From Daphnia carinata (taxonomy: Eukaryota > Arthropoda > Branchiopoda > Diplostraca > Daphniidae), in NCBI RefSeq assembly GCF_022539665.2, contig NC_081340.1:4588001-4652000 (forward strand): DNA of 64,000 nucleotides, read 5' to 3'. The position numbers and the translations under genes are program-made. Below are positions 35,986 through 48,428 of this stretch, one piece after another. The notes beneath the pieces were generated by a model. It did not search any database, had not been told where the DNA came from, and saw nothing but the letters and a program-made list of their open reading frames with translations. The first letter of the stretch is position 1. Each line of letters begins with the position of its first letter.

Positions 35986-36640
35986 CAGAAAAATTTCTGC
36001 TAAAAGATCCATGTAAGCCACATACAAGTCAACTGGTACTTCCTTTTCGACTGGCATTGGTAGTGATAAATAACAAGTAGGATCAAATGCAACTGAGACC
36101 CCATCGGACCGCAGACACACCAAAGCCAATTTCAATACCCAACTAAAGAGATCTACTACTACAGTATCTTTCTGTATTCTACTTATGATAAAATACCCAA
36201 CATTCATGTGCAGCTTCCTGAAAAAGAAAATGAGTTGGAACACAGATGAACCTTGCTAATAAAAAAAAATTAGCTATTTCACCTATATTTTGTCAGTGTC
36301 CATCGATGCAAGACTTCTTCAAAATCGGATTCAGAGGTTCGTCTAAGCCCCCCAGAACAACGTAGAGTAGTTCTCGCAAAGCAGGATGTTGGTATCCGGG
36401 AAACTGCGGAACAAATCTACCGACTTGCAACTTACCCAATTCAAAATCGTTATGATGCACAAGTTAAAAACCTAGCTTTTACAAAGCAAGTAAATGGTAT
36501 ACCTTAAATACACTCGAAGGTAATGCATGGTCACCTTGGCAAGGTGTTCGCCAGACCACATCGTTCGTACAAGATGGCGGCGAGCATTTGCAGTTCCTCC
36601 CTTGAATTTCACCTACAAAAAGGAAGGTCTGCCACGTTCG
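35986..36640 (-). pseudogene. Relic of a USP4/11/15-type ubiquitin hydrolase
   Basis: Three minus-strand blocks are in USP order. About 36640-36500 holds MWSGEHLAKVT, matching the MWSG...VTP region before the catalytic core. 36437-36296 reads QVGRFVPQFPGYQ then HPALREL where family members have QHD(S/A)QE(L/F), then GGLDEPLNPILKK, and a stop. 36180-35990 reads VVDLFSWVLKLALVC then VAFDPTCYLSLPMPVEKE, the conserved thumb/palm segment. The conserved QQDSQEL-type motif is destroyed, the blocks end in stops, and no Cys-box or His-box is present. Remaining spacers look like introns, so this is a duplicated fragment. The closest subfamily is inferred from the FDPxCYLxLPxP signature. Confidence 0.7.
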
Positions 36641-37560
36641 GCTGCCGTGATATAACCAGCCGCTACGACGCCATGTTAAATGTTGCCATCAGCAGCTCAG
36701 CTCAACTCAGCTCAGCACAGCACCTGGGCCACCTAGCGTCTAGCCCCCTACGAGACTAAAGCAAATGTTTTGTTTGACAAATACGACTTTAATTGGGCGT
36801 TAAGAATAATGAGTTTGTATAAATGAGCACTTCCTAAAAAGTTAAATTAAATTACAAATGAATTAATAACTGAATTAAAAAAAGAAATTAATGAATTTAG
36901 TCTATTGCAAATTTGCTACATCTTTTGCGTGTGACAGTAATAAAAAGAAAAAAAGGAAAGAAAAAAAAATAAAATAAATGCAAGGAAAATTTGTTGCCAA
37001 TGAAAAAAGAATTTAAAATGTGATGGGAAGAAAAAAAAATCTAGAAATAAACCACAAAAAAAAACCAAAACAGAAAGACTAAGAACTTAATCTATTTAAC
37101 TTTATGTGTGTTAGTTCGTACGATGTTTCGCCGACTGGATCATTCGCAACAACGTGACGTTTCTAATAATAACTTATACATCTACTTACTAATGCCATCA
37201 ACATTCGTTTTTCAAAATACGGAATTACATGACATCACGCATTTTACCGCCTACTCCCTCCGAGACTCTTACGACGCTATACACAATTTTTATCAAAATC
37301 TTTTGGTTATGGGGAACTTACCGAACAATGAGTCGTGTAATTTAATGTTTTCAATCTATTTTACAGAAGCCAAACCATTACCTGTATCCACCATCATTGA
37401 CGAGAGCAGTAGGTTGTCAGGGTAGGCCGAATCTTTTCATAAGTTTATCCTGTTCCGTGAGATCTTTTCTAACTTTTGTCCTCATGTAAAAGATGGGGCA
37501 ATCTCGGCTAAATGTGACAAATGATTAGTATTAAGTATGTAACATGATTATGATATCACT
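36641..37560. other. Spacer between two relics
   Basis: AT- and A-rich (36780-37080). A plus-strand 105-codon frame at 37108-37425 has no recognised family or splice support. Confidence 0.35.
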
Positions 37561-37564
37561 CAAA

Positions 37565-39040
37565 CTATTTACTTGGAACAAAGAATCTCTTCGTTGAGAT
37601 TTCCCTGGCACCGTTGACATTCTGTCCATGAACGATTAAACTTCTCTTCGAGAGCATAAAGTTGGTTCTACCAATTTCTCTCTGGTAGAACTCCAATTCT
37701 TTCGCCTTGCAAAATCTGTTTAATTGGAACAGTAATTTTAACAAACATCGCCGAGTTAGGCAGAAATTAGACTTACTTGCATACAGCACTATCGTCTGGA
37801 AGGACGGTTTTGCATCCAACACAGGTGGATTTGCATGTGGTAAAGCTAGCCAATCCACCAATTTTTGAAGTAACAACTGAAGGCGTCCGGGTATGGTAAC
37901 CATCTACAATACGGAATACAAAGGGTTCAATTATGTCAAGCAAATAAATGCGATGAGTCCGTGTTTACGTAGCAACAATGATTCCGCTTTAGATCCAAGT
38001 ATGGGTTCAAAAATCCAAACAAAGGGTTTTGAAAGCTGATTTTCCAAATAGTATTGGGCATCAATAGGTACGCTGTGTTCCAGGACAAAAATCGGGTCTT
38101 CCGCCTAAAGAAGACGTATGAAAACTTAATAGTTCATGAGAAATTTGAAATCCAAAACGAACCTTGAGGTTCGTTTTTAGCAGCTGCGATAATGATATAC
38201 GGAACTCGATCCCCTAATTTTGGGGTTGTACCAGCATCTCGCTTACGCATCTTGTGAGCTAGTTCCACATGTGCTTGTTTGCTGGCGTAGTCTTTATCTG
38301 TTTAGTCAGCTCCTTTTTTATAAAAGAAGGCAAACGGATAAAATCACAGTATTTCAAAACATAGTTACGCTCTACCTTGGTAATCACCAGAAGTGAGATA
38401 TCGACTTTGTTGCACAGCAAGTCGGAAATTGTTTGCTTGGCGTATTCTAAGACTCCATCCGGGTCTCTAAGAGAAAATATCAAACCCTCAAACTTCGAAT
38501 ACTAAAATTGATGACTTTTTGTTTACCGCTCCATCACAATTTTCTGCAGACAGCTATCGATAAGATTGGCAACGAGTTGCCAATAATCACGACGAACGGT
38601 TTCTATATCTTTACAATCCATTTTGTCAAACTCTTCAGGTTTGGTCCAATACAATCCTGCATACCTGTGAAGACAGGAACAGTCAGTACAACTGGTATCT
38701 CATCTAACAAGTCTTTATAAATCAGAACCGTAATTATCTCTTTTTGTTGATCAATAAATAGGGGTAATAGACTTTTCCCAATTCCAAATTAATGGGTTTG
38801 ACAAATTTTACCGACACAAATGCGACAGCTTCTCGGCCTAATTCCATGGCTTCGGCCACCGTGGGTACACCGAATTTCACCATTACGGAATCTGTGTTAC
38901 CATGGGTTACCTGACGTGATATTAAATTAAAAGAAAATCCATTAGTCAGTACTTCTGCAAATAATTATTCATAATCCAGGGATATTACTTTGGCGTCATG
39001 GGCATAGCCATTCTCGACGCAAGATTTAGAAATTAGGATT
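37565..39040 (-). pseudogene. POLD1: Relic of DNA polymerase delta catalytic subunit
   Basis: Minus-strand blocks run in POLD1 order: SKSCVENGYAHDAKVIS (about 39035-38985); the motif C block [14 protein letters not shown] (HGNTDS at 38887-38904) with [12 protein letters not shown] and [29 protein letters not shown] then [73 protein letters not shown]; and the C-terminal Cys region with CKAKELEFYQREI, then a one-base slip near 37660 into [16 protein letters not shown] and NEEILCSK. The catalytic YGDTDS has become HGNTDS, losing the first metal-binding Asp. The exonuclease domain and motifs A and B are absent. Short introns persist (for example 5' of DPDG, GTAAAC...CTCTTAG), so this is a truncated duplicated pseudogene. 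Confidence 0.92.
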
Positions 39041-40020
39041 TAAGAAATATAATAGAGATTATACAGAATAGATCAAAATAAAAACAATAAATAGTAGTTG
39101 CAATATGAAATGACGGCAACGTCTTTGTTCACCCAACCCTTTAATAAAGGGGAAAAAAAGGTGAAAGCCGCCTGGTGGCCATTCAAACAAAGCTTAGATC
39201 AGGACCAGCCATTCCACTTCTAGGGATATTACCCTATTTAGGGGGATTTAAGGAAAATTTTTGGAATCTAGGGTGCAGTTATGGAAATCTAGGGTTTCCG
39301 GGATTATCCAGGGCCTATTTAATTTTCTGGGGATTTCTCGGGATTTTGAGATTTTTGGCCAAACCGCTGTTGCTTTTGGCGCTTCTATGCAACTTCAAAA
39401 GAAAAATGTTCCTCAATAAGAGCCACCAAGCGGACAATGGTGAACGGTACGCTTTTCAGAAAGTAACACTGACTAGGATACACCACGAACTCCATTTGAT
39501 CCTCCAAACGTCTGTGCCAAACATATCGCACGCCGAATTTTTTAAGACTCAAGTCTCCGACTGAATTTCTGACAAGCACTTGACCCAATTGCAAAAGCTG
39601 GGGAGAGTTCCTTGAATATATATGTAGGAATTACGAATCTATTTTGTTCAACCATGATGAACAATTTGTTGTTGAGACATGATGAACCCGAGGCCTCTCA
39701 CACAATTTTGTTATCTAGGTGAGCAACACACTGTTCATTGGGAAACGCTGTGATTCTCTTGAGGCTTTATAACCTTGAAAGTTCGATGACAATTATTTTT
39801 GGAAAAAACCATATCTTTATTGCTTAACTAAACAAATATGATGGGGCAATCCGATGGTTTTATTTCCATAGCCAATTTAAATTTTTCTGGTAACTTGTTT
39901 GGCTTTGACGGGCACTGGTTAATTGCTTTAAAAATGTGTTCGTTTTAATACTGTTCTAAAATAAATAAAATGGGTTATTTTATTTTTTTTATTTACATTT
40001 ATAAAAATAATAAAAATTTT
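39041..40020. other. Spacer, possible unclassified repeat
   Basis: No supported exon. A minus-strand 69-codon frame (39385-39594) and GGGATTT-rich sequence at 39220-39350, which resembles 41055-41105, may belong to an unclassified repeat. Confidence 0.3.
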
Positions 40021-40033
40021 TTTGAAGCAATGG

Positions 40034-40110
40034 CGTCTATATGAACCGAACACGGACAGTCGACGTATGATCTCAGTGCTATACCACAGCGCCCTACCAC
40101 AGCGCGACAT
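40034..40110 (-). repeat. tRNA-like sequence, degenerate
   Basis: On the minus strand, GGGCGCTGTGGTATAGCAC resembles an A box, and TGTTCGGTTCATAT a degenerate B box, at tRNA-like spacing. It ends GACGCCA. The internal stems pair poorly. Confidence 0.4.
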
Positions 40111-40182
40111 CACTATTAGTCACATATTATATAGCTCCGGTATTAGAACGAAGGTCGATGAAAAATAAATTTGTTTGAGATG

Positions 40183-40256
40183 TGCGGTCCTGGCACAGTG
40201 GTTACCACCTTCGCTTCGCATTCTGAAGGCCCCGGGTTCAAGTCCCGACAGCGCCA
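40183..40256 (+). repeat. tRNA-derived SINE-like head
   Basis: CCTGGCACAGTGGTTACCAC (A box) and CCCGGGTTCAAGTCCCGA (B-box arm) are followed by GACAGCGCCA, then a C/T-rich tail. The acceptor stem does not close, so this is a SINE head rather than a functional tRNA. Its head faces the minus-strand copy about 72 bases away. Confidence 0.55.
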
Positions 40257-40294
40257 ATTTCCCCCCCTCCCTTTCCCTCCAAATCTTCATTCAA

Positions 40295-40521
40295 GATACG
40301 CAAGATTCATCGGATTACATATTACGCAAGATTCTACAACAGATCAAGACGCAAGATTCTACGCCTTCAAGAGAAAAAAAGAAGAGAGAAAACAAGAAGA
40401 AAGGAAAAAAGAAGAGAGAAAAAACAAGAGCCATGCCTACTATAAAGGGGCTAAATGGCACACCAAAAAAAAGCCTTGCCAGGCTAAAAAATGGCAAAAA
40501 AAGCCTTGCCAGGCTAAAAAT
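40295..40521. repeat. Short internal repeats downstream of the SINE head
   Basis: ACGCAAGATTC occurs three times at about 26-base spacing (40297, 40324, 40350). Then an A/G-rich block (40370-40430). Then two direct copies of a unit containing AAGCCTTGCCAGGCTAAAAA (near 40471 and 40500), each an AGCCT/AGGCT hairpin. Confidence 0.65.
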
Positions 40522-40559
40522 CGACCTGTAGTACTGTTCACTACCTTGGAGATCGAACC

Positions 40560-43077
40560 ACAAGCTGAAAGGTAGAGAAGAGGTGATCGTTGAACGTAGG
40601 CTGTTCGTTAGCCTCCCCACGGCCTGAAAGACGGCTCGTGGATGCAGGCAGCTTATCATCGGGATATGTGACCCAATTCGCTACCCGTAAGTTTTTGTTC
40701 CTTTTTATATCTAACACCATTAGGGTTAGTGTTGCCAAGTTGTTGATGAAGTTCAAGCATGAAAGAGTGGTACGTTGTGAAGAAATGTGTACGTTGTAAG
40801 TAGCTGCAAATAGAGATGTTTGGTAATATTATTTACAGAGAACAAGTATATAATATATATAAGTTGTATATAATGCTGTATGTATATAATGTATATAAGC
40901 TATATATGCACAATATAATATATTGTCTAGCCTCAGTCATTTCTTTTTTCCCTTTCCTACCGTAAGCTGGCCACGCGCTAGGTTCCACTTTCCACTGTTT
41001 TTCCCACACAGGGGAAAATCTGACTCCCCTGACAGGCCGTTATTATAGTATGAGTAACAGGGATTTTTCTGGGGATTTTATTTTTTTTAAATAGGGATTT
41101 ATGTCCCCAGTCTGGCAACTCGTTCCTCTAGGGATACCACTTTGCGGAAAGTGGAAACACTGATCAGGACTTCTGCCATAGTCGTATCGTAATTTGGATG
41201 CAGGTTCTGGATGGTAAGGTATGGTTTTATTTCTCAAATAGTTGCTTCTGTCCATTTTGTTGAGTAAATTATTTACATGGTCATTTACGTTCTATTGTGT
41301 TTCTTCATGTTTTCTATCCATACATGAGTTTAAAAAAATTTTGTGTATAGTTACTAATTTTAAGTACATGACGTTGGTTAAAATCTATCCCTGACAAGTA
41401 ATTGTTTAACCATCGTGTTGTCAAAATTAGTGTTGCATCTACGACCGAAAGGCTGAAGGTTTGTGGATACAAGAAGGATGATGCCTTATGAACAAATTCC
41501 CCTTTTGTGACCTATGGAAAACATATTTTGAAGCATGTTTTACAGCTGTCAATATTATAGGAACTTGTACATGCACACAATCACAGGTGAAATTATTTGA
41601 CATGTTTTGGGACAATCAACAAGCTTGTGCGTCAATTGATATTGACACTTCTATAATAAAGTTCCTCATGCTTTCTCAGCCAATTGAGAAATCTCTTCTT
41701 AGCGTAATTTAATATATATTTTTCTCATCTAGTCAATGAGAAGAATAGATGTCACTTGTGAACAGTTCCACAGTTATTACTGCTTTAGACAAATGAACAT
41801 GAAAAAGTCTTTATTTCAATTATTTGTAATCATAATGTCCTACACTAAAAAGGAAAAAAAAATTAATAAACCAGATGATTAAAACTTATTGAATAGTTGT
41901 GTAATATTTACCTTTCAAGTGTTTCATACTGGATTGGTTTCCAGGGAAAATCCTAGTTGTACAAATTTTGTGCCACAATTTAAGTATGGGCTTGTTGCAA
42001 TGATTCAGGGTTGTCATCCCGAAACTTCTGCATTAGCGAAGAATCTGACATACAGTATTTAGTTCAAGCTCACGGTAAAATAAATGTGGTAAAAAAAACT
42101 ACCGAAAACCGTCAGCTAAAGATTACACGCGGTTATTACTATACATAAAAAAACAATGCTACACGTATGACATCTACACAAAAACTCGATACGTATACAG
42201 ACGTTTCATATGATCGATACATGTAAATCGAAGTGGGGTATACAGCTAATAATCGAGCTATATGACCCTGTTCGATACCCGCAAGTTTTTGTTGTACAGT
42301 AATGCGGCTAGCAAGTCTATTATTTTCTTGTATAGAAGGCTAGCCTTAATTATATTTACTTACTCGATAATATACTGATATCTAACAGTCCGGCTGATAA
42401 GATAGCTTCAGAGGCGGAGTAGGAAACTTGGTTGAAGATGGCGGAGTTAGAATTTCACTAATGCTCGGTATATCACGTTGCTTTTGGATTTTACGTTATG
42501 CTGATCAAACTGATGTTGATGCAATGATCATAGTTGTTAGCGCGACTTATTCTTTATTTGTCGACTTATAGCTCTAGAACTTCTCTATTGGCATTAGACA
42601 TGTCTAGGTACTTCAGAAAGCCAGTTTATGAACCCCTGAAAAGTCGTTCGGAACGACACGTACGTAAGCGAACGACGAAGATAGCGGTGGAGCTCAAATC
42701 GTACTGGATCAACATCTCCTATCTGTTAGATCGTTGATTATGTATGTCTTGGGCACCCAATACCTAGCACAAGTGTACAATTTAACGAGATTAGAACAGA
42801 CGGTCTAAATGTTATTTGTTTTGTTTTTAGTTTAGACCTACCGACCTGGTTTGCACGATACCGAGATGACCGAAACAATTCATGACTGTTCCCCTCGTTT
42901 AAAGGTCCAGTCAGCTGTTGATGTTTGAGTTGGCAACTCGATTTGATTTCAGGTAAGATTCAACCATCAATAGAAAAAAATTCAGCATAATATACATATT
43001 TTTAGAAATATTTTCAATATACTTACACAGCATTGCTTTTCATGACCTTTAATTTCTTTCTACCTTTAATAAAGAAA
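40560..43077. other. Spacer upstream of the aminopeptidase gene
   Basis: AT-rich, with a run of TATA-type repeats at 40840-40925. No supported exon. The 5' UTR of the aminopeptidase may include a noncoding exon ending near 42952 (CAG|GTAAGA), because ATG 43078 sits directly after a pyrimidine-rich AG. Confidence 0.4.
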
Positions 43078-46000
43078 ATGGCTGCTACCTGGAACTTGCA
43101 GTTGTTCTTCTCGTTAATGGTAATCAGTTTAGCTTTCGGCTTTGACGTCCAATCGAATAAAAACGGACCCGACCCAGTTGAATTAAGCCTGTTGGAACCG
43201 GCTATTGTGCCCGATCCGGTTGACGGAGTAAGTCGTTGGTGGTATACCCCTTCCCGGAAAGCTCACCTTTTCCGCCACAATTACCCAAGCAACGTAGAAA
43301 CTAAGCCCAGGCAAGGAGAGGATTTGCGTTTACCTGGAAACATCTTACCACGCTTGTACAATATCCGACTTTTACCATTTATCGAAGAAGGCAACTGGAC
43401 AACGGACGGCTATGTTGAAATTTATGTCGAATGCATCATTGCAACAGTCAACATCTCAATCAACAGCCTTGATCTTACAATCGATCAGGCTTCGATCACG
43501 GTAATCACCAATGAAACCAAAATAACGAGCTGATTACACGAGACATTGTCGCTTAGGTCACGGATGAACAAACTGGCAATCCCATCCCTGTGATCAATTT
43601 CATCGACGAGCAATCGAACCTGGAGCGAATTACGCTCCAAGTTTCTCAACCACTGACGGTCGGCAATCGGTACAAGATTACCATGAAGTACATTTCAATC
43701 CTCAACACGTTGTTGACCGGATTTTACCGATCAGATTACGAAGAGAACGGCGTAACAAAGTAAAACATTGTCTACATGTTTTTCCTCACACGAACAGAAG
43801 TTCTATTCCTTCTAACTTTTCTTTTCAGATATCTAGCTGTGTCTGATTTTGAAGCTACTAGTGCTCGACGTGCCTTTCCTTGTTTCGATGAACCGACAAT
43901 GAAAGCCAATTTCGCCGTAACATTGGGCCGTAAAGAAACTTGGACATCAGCCAGCAACATGCCGCTGATCAGAACGGAACCTATGTTCGTATTCAGATCT
44001 GAATAAACAATCCTAATAATAATAATAATAATAAAGAAAATAAGGGTTAATAACGGATATTGAATGCCTTATGTGATAGCGTTGGAGTGCCAGGATTTGT
44101 CTGGGATTACTACGAAACATCTGTAACAATGTCCACATATCTTGTAGCATTTTTGGTGTCGGAATTTGTTGGCATTCCATCAGAGCCAGGACTGAGCAAT
44201 GTGGAATTCCGCATTTGGGCTAGAGCGGATGCTCGCAACCTCACTGAGTAATCTGCGGCTAAGACGTAAACGTTTTAATCATAATGTGATCTTGGTAATT
44301 ACTTGAAATATTACAGCTATGCACGCGATATCGGACCTCGCGTTTTGGAATTCTTCGAGAGTTTCTACAACATCGACTATCCACTGCCGAAGCAAGATAT
44401 GGCTGCTATTCCGGATTTTGCCGCCGGTCGTTACGAATACATTACGTATTATTTATTGTTTTCTAAATTTTCTTTTCTCCAATAGGAGCCATGGAAAACT
44501 GGGGATTGATCACCTATAGGTAAAGTATTAAGGTTTCGGGATTTCAAATGAAAATAAAAATTTATTTACTATAATTCGAAGGGAGCAATACCTGCTCACA
44601 GATCCAGTTACCACCAGTGCACGCTCTTTCCAATTTGCTGCTATTATTATCGCCCACGAGTTGTCCCATCAATGGTTTGGCAATTTAGTTACCATGGACT
44701 GGTAAGTAACTTGTTCCTTGGGCATGCAACAACATCTTCACGTATTTTCGTTTTTTTTTTTTTAATCCATTCCCTTTTCTTTTGAAGGTGGAACGCGCTC
44801 TGGTTAAACGAAGGCTTTGCTAGTTACATGGAGTATATCGGCACTGATGCAGTAAGTAATAGAAGTCTTAAATTCCAATATACAAACTTCTTTTATGTTG
44901 GAAATATTGTCGTAAAGGTTGAGCCGGATTTTAGAATGACGGACCAGTTTATCCTTGAAAATCTGCAGTACGTATTCGGCGTGGATGCACTGGAAACATC
45001 TCGACCCATCAACATCGAAGTCAATACTCCCGCCGAAATCAACTCAATGTTTGATTCTATTTCATACGAAAAAGGTTTGCCGGTTACTATTGAAGCTACA
45101 GAAAAAAAAAATTGTTATTAAGTAAAATATTTTACTTTTATTAAGGTTCTTGCGTGATCCGCATGTGTGCAGACTTTATCGGTTTCGAAGTGTTTCAGCG
45201 CGGGCTCACTCGTTACCTCAATGATCAGTAAAAAGAATATTAATTCAATTGAAGTTGTGTAAATATTCAAAACTAACCTTTCTTTGTAGCGCTTATGGCA
45301 ATGCAAACCAAGACGACTTGTGGGCAGCTTTACAAACTCAAGTTGACTTGGAGAACGTTGTCCTTCCAGCAACCATCAAAGAGATCATGGACACTTGGAC
45401 ATATAAAATGGGCTTCCCCTTTATTACAGTAACACGCGATTACCAAATAGGTGGTGCTAATGTTAAACAGGTTAGATAAACATGAAAAGAAATTTGAATA
45501 CGTGCAAGCTGTTTCTAATTACCTCTTTTACACCTATCAACAGGAGAGATTTTTACTCCGGAAAAGCAACGATTCTACCGATCCTATCGTCTACCAATGG
45601 TGGGTGCCCTTAACCTACACCAGTGACTTCACTCAAGCAGCGAAAAGAGATTGGCTCCCAGTAAGTCAAGTCAGCAAACCGTTAACTAATCTAGGAGCTG
45701 CCGCCAATCAATGGGTCATTTTCAACGTTGAACAACAAAGTAAGTATCAAGAACTGGCTATATCTGCAACTTCTTTTCATTCTTTACTTTTTAGATTATT
45801 ACAGAGTGCTCTACGACGCTGTTAACTATGGTTTGATCCGTGACCAACTCATCGCAGACCATCAACGTTTTGCTGATAACAACAGGGCTCAACTTCTCGA
45901 TGACGCGTTTAATTTCGCATTGATCGAATTACTTCCCTACGCCCAGGCTTTTGACCTTACGCTGTATCTGAAAAACGAGATTGAATACGTGCCATGGCAT

Positions 46001-47112
46001 GCAGTGCTCTCCGAGTTCAACTATGTGGACACTATGCTTTATAATTTCGCCGAATTCCCCAGCTGGAAGGTATGACATGTAAAAAAAATGATAGTTTTCG
46101 TTCTTCACCTAACGGAATGGATATTTGCCTGACAGAATTATTTGACTAGCCTTGTCGAGCCTTATTACACCTTCATCGGGTTCCAGGAAACCCAGGCTAA
46201 TCCCCACTTTGACAAACTGAGCCGCATCGATGCTGTCAATTGGGCTTGTAGACTTGGCGTGACGGATTGTGTCCAAAATTCGCTTGCCGCATACGCTACT
46301 CTAATGGCCCAGCCAGACAACATTGTCCAGTAATTTAAGATTAAGAATTTAAAGGACGAGAATGATAAGAACCCGAACTGTTCGAAATTCAGGATTATTT
46401 CGCCGAATGAAAAATCGACGGTGTTACGCACGGCCATCGAATACGGTGGTCAGGTCGAATACGATTTCGCTTTCCAGCAGTACAAGAACAAAGGTGACTC
46501 TGGCTACCTTGTGGCAATGTGCGCCAGTAAACAAGCCACAGTATTAACAGGGTAATTATGGAATTCAAATTTACGTTAACACAATAATCACCGAGTGGCG
46601 GGAGAAACGTTTCCTTAGATTATTGGAAATGTTGTTGGATCCCAATTCCGGCATCCGATCATCGGACGTCAACACAGTCTTCAACAACGTTGCAAATAAT
46701 CCTATCGGTAACGAGATTGCTCTGGATTTTCTGATCAACCGCTGGGATGACATTCGAAATGCGTAAGTAAAATCTTTATGATTTTCCGCCAATTGATTTT
46801 AAAAATATGCCGAATATAGGCTAGGAGTGACTTACTTTCCCGCTTGGTACCGCTACGTCTGCACTCGCCAAAACACACAAGCTGGACTTGATAAAGTAAA
46901 GAGACAAAATTTAGTATTTGTTAAACATAATACTTTTTACTAATAAGATCATGCACCTGTTTTAGCTGATTCAACTACGGGATGATCATTTCATCATTTT
47001 GGGAAATTCAAACAGCGTCAAGCAAGGCATTCAAACAGTTGAAACGAACATCAAGTGGGTTTCACTGAACCAAGGAGAAATCGGCATATGGCTTGCCGCC
47101 AACCAGCCCTAA
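43078..47112 (+). CDS. Secreted M1 zinc aminopeptidase (aminopeptidase N-like)
   Basis: Eighteen exons join in consistent phase to 966 aa: 43078-43500, 43557-43759, 43829-43984, 44080-44247, 44317-44426, 44486-44519, 44582-44701, 44788-44851, 44918-45074, 45146-45227, 45290-45470, 45544-45739, 45795-46069, 46136-46329, 46393-46540, 46596-46762, 46820-46895, 46966-47112. The N-terminus ([20 protein letters not shown]) is a signal peptide. The exopeptidase motif GAMENWG spans exons 5-6, the zinc site [10 protein letters not shown] is in exon 7, and the second zinc Glu lies in WLNEGFAS (exon 8). M1 enzymes cleave N-terminal residues from peptides, and gut forms complete protein digestion. There is no hydrophobic C-terminal tail, so no GPI anchor or transmembrane segment is predicted. 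This copy looks soluble and secreted. Exon 15 must use donor ACA|GTATTA, since the later GG|GTAATT breaks phase. Confidence 0.95.
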
Positions 47113-47236
47113 GGATTTCCAAGGTCCATCAGCAAAAATTTCGAAAACATTGCTTGTATGAGATGTTATGCAACTCCCGAACATAGTTAGAGCTTCTTTT
47201 TCCTTGAATACGCAAATATAAAAATAAAAAAAATTC

Positions 47237-47242
47237 AATAAA
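47237..47242 (+). terminator. Poly(A) signal of the aminopeptidase gene
   Basis: AATAAA lies 125 bases after the stop codon, with a second variant just upstream. Confidence 0.6.
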
Positions 47243-48337
47243 TTCAAGAAGTCAAGCGATGGCAGCCATTTGTGTTACCTTAAGATATGATCGTTACAAC
47301 AGGAATTTCCTTCGACATAGGTCCTTCGAGAGAGAAAGTGTCCTTGCCTGCTGTTGAGACGGCCAAGTACGTTGAGGACGCGCTGAGAAAAGAATCCATT
47401 TTGTGCTTCAGGCAATTGCCGTCTAAGGTGATGCAACTTTTTTATCATGTATCTTTTCTAAGAAGAAATGTCTCCGTCTCGAACTTGGGCAATTCCTCAA
47501 TGTGTCCAGCAGCTCATGAGAACAACAAATAAGGATAAAAACAAATGATGCAAAGGGGGCAAGGACACATGTTACCTTAAGCTTAAGTGATGAAACACGT
47601 TGAAGTCTAGTTAAAGTGTTGTGAATTGCCCCGTTCAATGAAATTCCTCATGTTCAAGATCACGCACTAGCATTTGAATAAAACAAAATTCAGGTTAGAA
47701 AAAATCAGGAAATCCCGAAATGCAGAAAATCAAATCCTGTCATAAGAAGGTGAACAACACTACAGATGACTATCATAATTTAAGTACCACGATCACTTGT
47801 CACGAAATCAAGTTACCTCGTTACGGTTCCTAATTTGTAGACAATGGACCCGAAAACATGTTCTGCATATCCCGAAGGCCAGTTCCATTAAAACGGGACA
47901 GAAGCTAATGGTAACGTTCAAACGAAACTGAAATGAAGATGACGTAAGAAAAACAACAACAAATAAACCTTGAAAAGAAAAGCGGTAAAAAGCTATAGCA
48001 GTCATAAATAAGGTAAGGTCTTGGTTCGAAAAATTACACTTACACAGGAAAGGCGATTAAACACTTGCTAAACGGGAAATAGTTTCATTTTGATAATGGG
48101 AAACCTTGGCGAATATACATTATCATCGCGTTTTTGCGATGGATGTAGAGACAGATTAATGTACTACGTGCACAGAACTAGAAAGATAGTCTCTCGAAGA
48201 AGCAGGTACCTCTACAACCTTGGCCTGATTGTTACGAGGATTTCCGCGATGGAAAAAAAATTTCCTAACCGACAGATGCTGTGCAGGGTGCAACCTACTG
48301 GCAATGAAAGCGAAACGGACGGGCGAAAGAAACTTGG
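47243..48337. other. Spacer, no supported gene
   Basis: No frame with start, composition and splice support was found. The right end is the promoter of the following peptide gene. Confidence 0.45.
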
Positions 48338-48375
48338 TATATAAGCCCGCGCAGTTGAGTATTCAAAACATCAGT
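48338..48375 (+). promoter_or_regulatory. TATA box and TCAGT initiator
   Basis: TATATAAG at 48338-48345 and TCAGT at 48371-48375 have near-canonical spacing, about 55 bases upstream of ATG 48429. Confidence 0.8.
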
Positions 48376-48428
48376 AAACACTGGCTCTCTTGCAAACAAA
48401 CATCTTTCCATTTCTAGTTTGACTAAAC

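Noticed and set aside
46541-46555. Extending aminopeptidase exon 15 to donor GG|GTAATT
   Set aside because: No phase-compatible acceptor keeps the frame. Donor ACA|GTATTA does, and it makes the total length divisible by three.
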